The notes under the pieces are model-generated. The model ran no database searches. It saw only the letters and a program-made list of their open reading frames with translations, and had not been told where the DNA came from. DNA of 64,000 bases, taken from the NCBI GenBank assembly GCA_002633005.1, contig NMRA01000250.1, positions 417,792 to 481,791 of the forward strand, written 5' to 3'. Each line of letters opens with the position of its first letter. Position 1 is the first letter of the stretch. This document shows positions 23,603 through 34,900 of this stretch, piece after piece. Made by a program: the position numbers and the translations under genes. The DNA is from Phoronis australis (Eukaryota > Phoronida > Phoronidae).

Positions 23603-25984
23603 CTTTTCAGCAGAGAATATGACGCTCATGATGTGAGAATGTGTAAAGGTGTTGAAGAAAAAATAATTGTTCGAAGAAAAGTATTTTGGAAAATCCGAAA
23701 CCCCCCCACGGTTCACCTCCACCTGACAATGACACCGATGCGATATGTTGAAGTAAAGCTGGGCATTTACCTTAAAGTCGTAATTATTTGTACGACGCTA
23801 TCAATTTCGTAACAATTTGAAAACAAAATCAGTGAAGATTCTCTGATTTTTTATTCTGCTATCTCCTAAATTCCGCCAATACGAAAAGTAGGTCACAAGG
23901 TGGGATTCCCCGAGTAAAGTAAATCGAGTCCGCAATAGCACTGTTTATGGTTTTCTAATCTTCGAGCGAAATATTTTGATTGAAAAATCAGGTTCATAGC
24001 TCAGGTACGTGTACAGACTTATCGTGTTCTAGGAAAGCAGTTAGCTTTGGTTGATCTAGGGCTGTGTCCAAGTCAAATTAATGCATGGAACTGGCCGTAA
24101 TTGCACCATTAAGACATTTAAGTTTACCCTACCTTCTGATGAACTTCGCATTTTTTGTATTTTCATTGTATTCAGATAGTTTTCAGTTAATTTTAAACAA
24201 AGCATGACCACTACACCATGACCACTGGTTACGAAAGATGACAAATCTGGTGTAGTTGCAAAAATGGTTATTTTAAGTACAAAAATAACTCATTCTTTTT
24301 TAAAGCTTCATAAACCCATGTATCATGTTTAAGCATCTACAAATTAATGAGCTCTCTCTCTCTAACACTACAGGCGAAATGTAAACTAGAGGCTTTCAAC
24401 AAAAAGAAATTCAACTGTTTATTTTTTTGTGACAACAGTTCAGTAATCCAGTGCCGATCAATTTTGGAGTGAAGTTTAGTTTAGCGCCAGCCTACGGGTA
24501 ATATGAATAACAAAAATGTTCCTTTCTTTTGCTATGAAACCAACCGATTCCCATTTGGACGAAATATATGTAAATTATATAAAAATGTTCTTAAAAACAA
24601 CAATTTCCAGGGACTACCGGTAGTGCTGGGTCTAACAGGTGCCGAGACCACGGCCCGGCCAGACGAGTGAAACTCTGGAGTCAAAATCAGATAGGCCTAC
24701 ACTGTATCTGAGAAGAACGTTTCATGGAACAAATACATTTGTATTCAACCTTCGAGTAATCCAGCAACATTGCAAAAGTTCAGCTGCTCGTCTGGCCTTC
24801 CACACATTTTAAAACATTGTTTACACCTTTCGACATCACTTTTCGGCCTAGGGAATGCCCAAAAAGTGACGGAATATCATTCGCAAGTTGCATAACGGCT
24901 GTCGCCATAGCAACACCATTTGACCAGTCTTATGGCATAGTTTCTTGAGCAATTGACTGAACTATGCTTCACACAACAACGTGTTGTTTGTCAAGTAAAA
25001 TGGCGGTTTGGGAACACAGACGAAAATTTGTCTAGAATGCTGCGTCACTCCAAATTTTGGTTTATAGAGCAACTTGCTCGTCGCTAGCGAGCATTCTTAC
25101 CTCCATTTACTGGAGAAACGTGGAGACAAATCGTAATCTGCACCAGGCACACGGCTGAAACAAGATGTGAAGCAAGGTTTATTATAACAAGCAGGGCTGT
25201 AGTGAAGAGCAAGCTGGGGCATGTTCTACCCTCAACGTTTTTAGTTTCAGGGAAGGCCCTCTCGCAGCAAAATCCTATTTTCTGACAGGGTTTTAATATT
25301 TAAGCGATAAGTAAATTTCACGTATGTCATTACTTCGACAAAAAGATAACTTGTATATACATACTGTAGCGGTCCAGTGTTTTGACATAAACGCTTGTTG
25401 CCACAGTATCTACGTATTAGATTTTTTACGTTTAGTGCTGTGTCAGATAGCCAGCCAGCTCAGCTGTATGAAGATAGTATTGCCAAAATACAGCTAAGTT
25501 ACGTTGTGTGTTCAGCGCTGACAGATTTCGGAATTGTACACAGCCAGGGTAGTTCTGCTCGTCACCTCGCCGTGGAACTTTTATCAACAGGTAGAGCTAA
25601 AGACCGGACCGGGTGCATGCAAAATCTGTGAATCAACCGACACTCACCTTGTCCGTTACAGCCGTTTAAGTGAAAAACAATCTAATCAACTTCATTTTCT
25701 TGTGTAATTCTTCGCCTTTTGTAACAAAGAAAAGCATTTCGTGGATTTGAAACGCGTCTTGCTGGTTCCGTGCGCACAAACAAGCAAGCGTGGCTGATGG
25801 AGGAAGTGTAAATGTGGTATGTTGTACAGACAAATCGCTGCTTAATTCAAGTTCAAGAAATTGAATCCTAGAAAATTGTGGTTGCGCCTTTTCAGAGTGC
25901 ATCTTTCTGCTGTCACGCGACTGAAAAGAGATATCGAACCCGGTTTTAAAACGACTCTCCCATCCAATTTTCTAAAAAAAATCC
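23603..25984. other. No gene recognised
   Basis: No splice-bounded exon or known domain found on either strand. Confidence 0.4.
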
Positions 25985-26260
25985 TCTGTAACTCATGAGA
26001 ACCTCAAAAGTTTGGAGCAAAATTTGAGAACTGCTGTCAAAGCCTCCTAATCTGACAAGCCTGACCTTCGCTTTAGGCGAGTTACACAATTGCAGGGAAA
26101 GACCATCCACTAAACCGAACAATAATATCCTGACATTGGCCAAAATCACGCGTTCTCATTGACAATACACGGCAATATCTCACGTATTACCGCGAAATCT
26201 TGCTTTTTAGCGAGGCCCTAGCTTTACTGAACGGCAGGCTAATTTTATCATTCACGTTTT
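25985..26260 (+). repeat. Dispersed repeat family E, copy 3 (longest)
   Basis: The left half matches 10860-11180 (cctcaaaagtttgg...gggaaagaccatccac). The right half matches 12225-12345 (ctcattgacaatacacggcaatatctc). This copy shows that those two partial copies are parts of one element. Confidence 0.55.
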
Positions 26261-27764
26261 GAAAAAGACACTGACTAAAGTTACGACAGAGTCAAGTCAG
26301 ACTTATAACGTCAAAGATGGTCGTATTGGTGAACGAATTTCAAAGCGTAATTCACTGCTTTCTATTCCCTACCTTTGATGTAAAATGTGTACATTGCACT
26401 GTTTCAGAATGCACGCCGGTCTTGATAAAAATTTGGGCTACTCGTCTGAGACGCTGTTGGTTTTTTGGAAATTGCACGTGGTCATACACCCACTACCCGA
26501 CATTTACAGCTATCACATTTTTTATATTTTCTATTTCCCTGTAAATAGTTTATTGAATGTAATAACATTTTCAATAAAAAAGAGCAACGCACACAAGTAG
26601 ATGCAAGCGCGCATACAGACATACCAGAGATCTACAAATATTGAAAAAATTAGTCTACTAAAAACATGAATCGCAGGGGTCCACCTTTTAACAAATAATT
26701 GCGTATTGACGTTTATCACAGTAAATTATTTTTTAAAATTCGTGATATTTGTAATTTTTTTGAGAAGCTGCAAGCAAGAGACACTGAAATTTAATCGTGT
26801 CATATAAATTTCAAACATATGACCAAATTAACAACATATTCTGCCTTTAGTTTGCAAAACAATACCTCGCGTAGGTTTAGTTCAATGGATTTATTTACCA
26901 GTTGCCAATAAACTATAATTATTTACAGTTACCTAAAAATTCTGAATCGTTGTTCAAAACCAATACCAGTCAACAAGAATCTCATACTCATTACAAAATG
27001 TACACAATTTTTATTAATGAAAACTATTAGTACCACTAAGTCTGAATAATTCTTATTTGAAACCACATCAGTTTTGTATCCTTGTTAAAATTATCCATGA
27101 TAGCAAGTAGCAGCATGTGTCGATAAAAGCAACGATTTAAAAATCACATCAACGTGGTCGGAAAATAACTAGGAAAGAAATAGTGGACAATACAACTATT
27201 CGCTATGTAGAACATGTCACAGTCAAAATTTAGGAGTCTCTGTTGACCAGTCAAGAAAAACCTGTGTTGAATGAGCAGGTCACATGTGTTTACCTCACGC
27301 TGGCTCTGCTCTGTTAGACTTGTGGGTTTTCTGCCGTGTGTTACAATCACACTGCTTGTATGCCCTTGTACCTGCCTCGCTTTCAGTAACACCAGGACCT
27401 CACTAAAAAGGAAGACGTCGCGAGATAACGCGAGACATACATCTTATTCACGCAGTTGCCATTTTGAAAGTGTGCCTCTTTTTAGGTCTTAAAAACAATG
27501 CATTGTGCGCTTAATCACAGCGCAAAGCGTCATTGTTTTCTAGTTAAAAGCCTGGACATAATGGTTCCCCTTCTGGGATAAATATTTGTATTTTAATGTA
27601 TTGTTATTTGTTTGTGTAGCAATAAAAATAAAAATTAAAAATAAATCTAGATGAAGTTGTTTTCACTTATAATGCTCTTGCTTTTGGGTTGTTTAAGTGC
27701 ACATAGTGAAATTGTAAAGCATTGCAATTTACCGATAGAAGAAAGTGTAATTGATTAATATGGA
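26261..27764. other. No gene recognised
   Basis: AT-rich sequence. Frames at 26317-26544 and 27144-27392 lack splice support and recognisable domains. Confidence 0.4.
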
Positions 27765-27975
27765 CCCTCGAAAAATGTCCAAGTTTGGCTTACTTCGAAA
27801 CATCACAGCTTAGATGTAGGCTTGTTGATCGGTTTGTCACTCCTGATTCATACATTGATTCACAATGCAGTTTGGAATTGTTTTTGGGAACGATCCACTT
27901 TTGTAAGAGGGGTTATCGAAAAATTTGACTTGGTGCAAAATTGTATTTATGTAGTAATGTGGTTATAAACAAAGG
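27765..27975 (+). repeat. Repeat family D, copy 1
   Basis: Landmarks gaccctcgaaaaatgtccaa, ggaattgtttttgg, ccacttttgtaagagg and ttatcgaaaaat occur in the order found at 61740-62060. Non-coding. Confidence 0.5.
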
Positions 27976-28104
27976 CCAAATAAAACCCGAGACGAAATCA
28001 ATGTCAATGAAAATTACAGACTAAATTCTTTTGAGTAAACTCAATTAGTTACGGGTGCTAAAAACACCGGTGTACCGTTATTTTGCTGATAGGTTTGAGG
28101 AGCG

Positions 28105-28350
28105 ACAACATGCGCGCACCCAGCCTAAAATATAGGGGGGCTCGAATCTCTCCTTATGCGAACCTTTTACGCAAGAAAATCTATGAGGACTAAAAAAAGG
28201 CCTACGACTTCTGCATCTGCGCCCAATTCCTGTGGACTTTGTGGACCTTTGTCTCGTTTGCTCAGACTTTTGTTTCACTGAGGCAGAACTTTTTACCCAA
28301 TTCGCCAAATTGGGGGGCTCGTTCGAGCCCCCCCTGGGTGCGCCCATGGA
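28105..28350 (+). mobile_element. Repeat family C (MITE-like), copy 2, with inverted termini
   Basis: The left end gcgcacccagcctaaaatat...ggggggctcgaa and the right end ttcgagccccccctgggtgcgc are inverted repeats broken by a short insertion. This is the most complete family member. The 116-codon minus frame over it (28078-28428) is an artefact of the repeat. Confidence 0.65.
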
Positions 28351-28603
28351 TAAGATGCGTCGGATTTCAGCGCCGTGAAATAGTGAGCCACAATGGTCAA
28401 TTTCTTTTTTCGACAATTCTTCAATCAACTGTTTTTTCTTAATTAAAAAAGGTTACGTACTGTTCACAAGTTATCGGAATCAGTTGCAATTTCTTATGCA
28501 TTTTCATTATTTTATTGCACCAAACCGAATTTCTATGCAAATTTTGCAACACCGAAGTTGTCATCTCTCGGAAAATGTCACACAAAATTAGCAACTGACG
28601 CCA

Positions 28604-28690
28604 GGGCGGGTCCAGGATTTTGAGTTGGGGGNCGAATTTTAGGGAGGTCATGGCCCCCTTGTCCCCAACCCCTTAAATCCGCCACTGGAC
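28604..28690. mobile_element. hAT-like MITE, short copy
   Basis: The left end cagggcgggtccaggatttt and the inverted right end (ccagtggcggatttaagggg) share the CAG-GGCGG...GGATTT pattern typical of non-autonomous hAT termini. An N at 28632 lies inside. The right part matches 90-138. Confidence 0.5.
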
Positions 28691-28984
28691 GCGACGCGTG
28701 TCACGAGTATATATTTTTAAAGTCGACGACTCACTTTTCTTTGCTGGAGAATGATGCTAGAAAATGACGTTCATTAGACTGTTTCACGTAGGACTTTATC
28801 GACAATTATGAATTCTGCGTATTTGGCTAAACATCTACAAAACTACAGATTTTAATTCAGGGAAAGTATAAATTTTAGGAACGTAAAATGCCAGTTGGTT
28901 TTATACAATCTGTTGTAATGTGTTTCACGTGACCTTGTCTTTTTAGTAATATGTAGCAAAACAGAAAGGTATTAACGATAGCAA

Positions 28985-29215
28985 AGCCTTGCGGGTACCC
29001 AGCCTAAACATGAGGGGAAGGCTCCGTCGAATTTTTGAGAATGTTGAGCTTTTCACAGTGTACATTCAGAGCTATAAATTGTACATTGACCGAACATTGG
29101 TAGTTTCTAGAGGAATGTTGTCTCGTTCTCTATTTTTTTCAGATTTTTTTTGTTTCTCTGAGGCGGACCTTTTGCCCACTTCGAACAAGCCCCACACTGG
29201 GTGAGCGCATGAAAA
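28985..29215 (+). mobile_element. Repeat family C (MITE-like), copy 3
   Basis: gggtacccagcctaaacat, tcgaatttttgagaatgt, ttcagagctata, ttgtttctctgaggcgg and actgggtgagcgca follow the family order. The last is the inverted match of the left end. Confidence 0.6.
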
Positions 29216-29277
29216 CAACACGATATCAACATCATGACCTAATTTCGTTGGATGTAAATATTCTTGATGATACAGTT

Positions 29278-29490
29278 TATAATTTCGTTTTCGTATTATG
29301 CAACGTTACGTTTTTCATGAAATCTTGAAAGTCGTATTTTTGATGGCCAACTTGCAAAAGTGTACTGAACATTTCAAAAACAACTCCTAACCGTTTTGGA
29401 GAACAGTGGAAAGTTCCACACGAATCTGATAAGCCATCCTGGAGATATGATGTAACGAAGACAAGCACATTTGGGTCGTAAATAATGTGG
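29278..29490 (-). repeat. Repeat family D, copy 2 (inverted)
   Basis: Read on the minus strand it carries cgacccaaatgtgcttgtct, catatctccaggatggctta, agttgtttttgaaatgttc and cacttttgcaag, in the order of the copy at 61740-62060. Confidence 0.5.
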
Positions 29491-30285
29491 ATGGTGCAAC
29501 AGGCAAGGTGAGTGCTGGTTCATAGTTCTGACTGTGTTTTGCCTGGCACAAGTGCACACATTGCTGGAATTGTCTTCCACACTAACGGCGAAAACTATGA
29601 ACAAAGTGAAAAGTTGCACGCTATTTCATCTCAAAAGCGCGAGCATTGAAACTTTATTTTCACATTTTGGTCGTTTCAATTCCACCGAAAAGGGGCAATC
29701 GTAAACAATCCGGCCAAACCCACGCCTGCAAAGCCGTAATTACGAATAAAATTCAAGGTCTTGCCGGATTCGTAACTCAGTTATCAAAGGCATTTAAAAG
29801 AAAACATCCACCCACTTTTTATATTGCTGTGCCGAGATCAGCGTGACCCGTCACTATTCAATTAGGTCGATCTTGTTTTGGTATTTTCTCCGCAGATGCG
29901 AAAGGCATGATACTATCCAAATCAAAAAAAGAAAGTAAAGAACATTTAATGATGTTGTTGTAATGTTCATGCATTTTACAAACACGTGACCTCAAACTGG
30001 ACTTTGTTTGTGGCGCAATGCAGGGCTGATAACTGCAAGGCAGCAGCCATATTTTGATCAGATTCCACAAATCTGATTCAAGAGTGCTGCTATCAGGTTT
30101 TTGCAATCCCGAGTTGTTTTAGAGCTACTTGGAATCACAGCCGATTCACTTGTCACTGAGCAGCCACACGACAATGCTACAGGGGCCCACAATCAAACTA
30201 GTGGATTTTTATCCTTCACTTAAGCTCACTCAAATATATGCAAACCTGATACTGAACCTACTTGTAATGTCACATTTTGAAAACT
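29491..30285. other. No gene recognised
   Basis: No supported exon. A signal-peptide-like frame on the minus strand near 29619 starts at GTG with a stop directly upstream and is not called. Confidence 0.4.
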
Positions 30286-30399
30286 ATTCAAAACACAGGC
30301 GTCCTCAGCTTCTGATCGTCACCAATACACTATATATACATACTACTTCATATAGTATATTGGGAACGATCAGAAGCTGAGGACGCCTGTGATTCAAAA
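30286..30399. mobile_element. 98-bp hairpin MITE (family H), copy 1, with 8-bp TSD
   Basis: Element 30294-30391 is almost one perfect inverted repeat: cacaggcgtcctcagcttct on the left and its complement on the right, with about 43-bp arms around a short AT-rich loop. Flanks attcaaaa at 30286-30293 and 30392-30399 are an exact 8-bp target duplication. This TSD size is typical of hAT elements. The same-length copy at 49005-49102 confirms the ends. Confidence 0.85.
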
Positions 30400-31973
30400 T
30401 AGGTCTTTCCACTACCTCGTTTATTTTATGAACTAGTAAAAACATGATCCCAGTGACCGATTTTGGAATTTTTCGAGGTTTTCAGACGTCGGTACCCACC
30501 CCTGTTTTCCACGCCAGGATAATCACCCCCTTTCACTAACGTTGCAGTTTTCTCCACTGAATAAGGGGTATCGAACTGGTTCTCAAGATACAGTATGTTA
30601 TATCCAACTATTGCTCCTACTTGTATTGCATACATCAAAACCGCCGCTACACCTGTCCTATTAATTGTAGTATAAATTGGTCACATCTACAATCTAACCA
30701 TGCACTGCCACCTAAAGTTTACGGTTGTACACTCGTGAAAATGGCGATAATTGTGAAAGGTTTCTCAGTGACTTGTGTTTCTTGGTGCGTGATAACTGTT
30801 GAAGGTGCAGTTTCCATTATTCCTTCATGTCACAATCAAGTGAAATGTGAAAGATCATGAGTTAAATGTGAAACATCACGAGTTGCAACACCGTCTCATA
30901 GTGCTTTGGAAAACCAAGTTGAATCTCACTCATAGAAAACAGTTTAACAGCGAAACAGTATATTCAACAACGTGAACCAGAAATTGGTAAAACCCAGCCT
31001 CCTAATACAATAAATCACACATAACACTAAAACAAAACCAACAAGAGAATAACACAAAAATATGGGCAATACTAATATAACACTAACGGCTTAGTATATT
31101 TAAATAATAAGAGTTCAATGACGGTTGTAACCTTGAAAAATTGATTAGCAGCTTGCAACACTTTATCAACATGCATTAATACACAGAAATGTTGATGGCA
31201 ACACTTTATGCACAGTTTAGAACAGGTTGCTCATTGCTCAACATAACAATCAGAAGCTACTAATTTGAGGAGTCAGAACTATCAAAGTAACAATTCAAAC
31301 TGTTGCGATTCAAGAAAAAAAGATTTGTGACATATGTCACTACCTAATGAATAAAAATAGGTTTTTGACTAAAAATTATTAAGAATTTGAAATTAAAGAA
31401 TTGTGCAGCTTATCCACATTTTGAAAAGCTTGGGTTTTGCACGTTTTTGGAAGACTATTCTTCAAAAAAGGACGTCTTCCAAAAATGCATGTCCTATAAA
31501 TGAATTAGAGACATTTTTAGAAAAATTTTGAGTGGGACCAACAATTAACAACCTCAAAGGATACATTTTGGACTCTTCTAAAAGAGTTGACAATTATAGA
31601 CCACACTTAGCCTGGCACTTTGTTCAGTTACAATAATACAATGATCTGCTGAATCACGTACTGTGAACATGCAAGTAGCACACACATGAATTTCATAAAA
31701 ATAACTTTTGATTATGGTTTAGACCAAGTACCATATCAAAACTGACTAGTCTCACTGTGTTATTTGCTCAGGTATGATGGGAAAGAACTTTCAGTTCCCT
31801 ACTGCCTGATACCAGGCTCAATAAGATGGCTTGACATGCTAAGTCATTTCATAAGCAACATGGGTGGACAAATAGGCTAGTTCCAAGTCAAGACGCTAGA
31901 TAGAGTACTAGCTGGTACACTGGTCATAATCCTTACAGCATATAAAATGACTTGAACTGCCGAGTGAACTTAT
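30400..31973. other. Intergenic, downstream of TMEM101
   Basis: AT-rich DNA without a recognised exon or repeat. Confidence 0.4.
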
Positions 31974-31979
31974 TTTATT
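31974..31979 (-). terminator. Polyadenylation signal of the TMEM101 gene
   Basis: AATAAA on the minus strand starts 4 bases after the TMEM101 stop codon (TAG, 31986-31984). If used, the 3' UTR would be only a few tens of bases. Later signals may exist. Confidence 0.5.
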
Positions 31980-31983
31980 GTTG

Positions 31984-34900
31984 CTAATATGTTTTCTCCC
32001 TAACCTCTTTCTCAGAAACCTTCAGACGAGACTTGAAGACAGACCAGACCATCACCAACCCGACGATCACGCAAACATTGTCACACGCCAGACGAGCATG
32101 CAACCAAAAGTCCACACCGCGACGCTTTGTCCAGTACCTGAAGTTCATGTCGTTGAAAGCGGTTACTACTGACAGAACAACTGCTAATACAATAGAAATA
32201 TCCTTAACAAAATAGCTACTAAGGTAACACATTCCAATGCCTCCCATAAAAGAAGCAGCTATAAACAGCGTCATCTGGCCACCAGGCAGAAGTTGTACAA
32301 AGGCCAGCTTGTCTTCTGGACTGTTCAGAAGAGCGTATGTGTAACATATGGCATAGGCACCCAACACCGCCTCCCCAGCCTTCCTGAGTTGTCCTGAACC
32401 TTTCTTGGTGCTCATTATATGGGCGTAGAGCAGACATATACCTATGACTCCACACTCTTTAATTATCATACGCATCTGAAAATAAAAGTTGTACTTTACT
32501 TGAATAATAACAATAAACCCTTTTATCCAATAATAATAAACCCTGTTATCCAATAATAATAAAACCTGTTATCCAATAAAAATAAACCCTGTTATCCAAT
32601 AATAATAAACCCTGTTATCCAATAATAATAAACTCTGTTATCCAATAATAATAAACCCTGTTATCCAATAATAATAAAACCTGTTATCCAATAAAAATAA
32701 ACCGTTATCAAATAATAATAAACCCTGTTATCCAATAATAATAAACCCTGTTATCCAATAATAATAAACCCTGTTATCCAATAATAATAAACCCTGTCCT
32801 CCAATTTTGACATTTTTCTAGCGGAACTTGTAACCTTTACTCTCAATTATTCAAAGAAATGAAATCATGAGCTTTTTGGTTGAAACTTGCGAGAAATTTA
32901 TCTTGTTTTAGACCACTAAGCTTGATAAAACTGGCCTCATCTTGTTTGTGATTTGTATAAGCAATGATACTAGAGGTTTGTCTTATGAAAAGTCTAGAGA
33001 CAAAAATTTGATCAAACGCTCCCACTCCACAAATATTCAGTAAAGATTTACCTGTCAATCATTAGCAAATGACATTTACCTGTCTAATCATTAGCAAATC
33101 ACATTTACCTGTCTTATCATTAGCAAATCACATTTATCTGTCTAATCATTAGCAAATCACGTTCCAGAAAAAAAGTTATACAAATGTCTCAGAAACTAGA
33201 AGTGACGGGCATATTCTCAGTGACCTTGTATTTTTGCTAAAGTGAGATTAAATTGTTTTTCCTAAATAGTTGTGTGGAGTTTAAGACCAGATCTCTGACC
33301 TCAGTCTCACTTCATGAAACAGTCCCCTGGGTTACTCAAGAACGGACAGTTTGTTATTATCTTTCTGGAGACCATTATCAAGAAGTAGTGGCTAGACACC
33401 ATGGATCATTCTTCATTTCAAGCGTTATCTCCAGGAAAAAACCTTTGCCAGATATTTCCAGGAGCATGAATCAATTCTAAACAAAGTAAAAGCAGGAAGA
33501 AGTAAATACCAAGAACTGGAAAAGCCCTTAAACCTAAACTACATGGGATGCTGTATGGCAAGTGTATCTCAGAAAATGTTATTAATTTAGTGACATGTTT
33601 GGTGAAAAATCTTGTTTAAAAGGTGCCATTTAACTCGGGGGTTCCTTGTTGGGACTTGGAGCTACTAAAATATGAAAATTTTCAAATATCAAGACCTTGA
33701 AATTGTGAATTATTTGTTAAAAGGTGGACCCTATGATTTACAGACTTGATTCAACACCGAGTGCACCCCCTGTTGTTGAAGAATAAAATGATAAAAACAG
33801 TACACGTTTTTGAGTAGACTAATCTTTTCAATATTTGTTGATCTTGGGTTTGACTGTGCATTTGTGCGTCTACATGTGTGCATGCACAGCTGGTATTGTA
33901 TTGTAAAATGTTATTATATTCAATAAACTTCTTGCAAGGAAAAAATAAAGGGACAATGAAACTGTGCCTTCCACCGAAAAACTAACTTTGGATTTAGGCC
34001 ACTTACTGTTTGCTAGTGATCTCCTCGGTCCCAGAAGACCTGGGGGGGGGGTCGTAATTGCCATTAGAATTCAAAATGATTTTACAACCAATGCCAATTT
34101 AAAAATAAAAAGATTAGGAACACATTGACTTTGCTAATACACAAGTGACAAATTTGATATTTTTAACACCAGAACATGATTAATAGTGACTTTAACTCTC
34201 ATAAAGTTCCTTACTACTGCAATACCTTGAGCGAGTCATTGTATCGTAGACCTGCATTGTTGTAGGTGGTGACAAGAAAATAACCAATCTGTCCACAGTA
34301 GACAAGTGCTGCTTCTTTCCTAAACTTGTCAATAGACATCAGAACACCACAAACGAAAGCCATACCAACTTGGATGTACACAGCTTTGGTATCAAATGTG
34401 ACATGCCTGAAAATAAAGCACTGCTCAAACCACAAGATGTAAGAACACACAATTCCTTGAAGAAAAAAATTGCCAAAATATTGACCAAATGAGAATGAAA
34501 CTGAAAACTGGATTGATCCGGATTCATGCTTAGGATGCTTAAATTGAAAAACTCAAAAATAAGGGGTTGGGCATTTGTTGATAGTCACTTACAGTTATAG
34601 GCAATGACCATCGCCTCTGTTGGCCCGAACCAGAGGCGATGTAGAGGCTATAGGCGCTCTGTACGCCGGAAGCTTTTCGGCGAATTATGCCTCGCACCGA
34701 CTAAACCATCAAAGCCACGTTGTTATAACTACCTTTTGCGCATAGACAAACACCTTAGGAGGTTGTCGATGTGTTTAAGTTCTTCCAACTCGAACAAATA
34801 CTCCCGATATGAAACTTTTTCTTTGAGCAGTCCCTATTTCAGTTCCCAAAATCGTGAAATCAAAATTTTCAATTTTTTTAACCAGGCCGAAGGCCAGAAG

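Noticed and set aside
28078-28428. 116-codon minus frame
   Set aside because: Covers the family C element; the frame follows from repeat composition.
29374-29619. Signal-peptide-like Cys-containing minus frame
   Set aside because: Begins with GTG after an in-frame stop, has no good acceptor, and overlaps repeat D copy 2.
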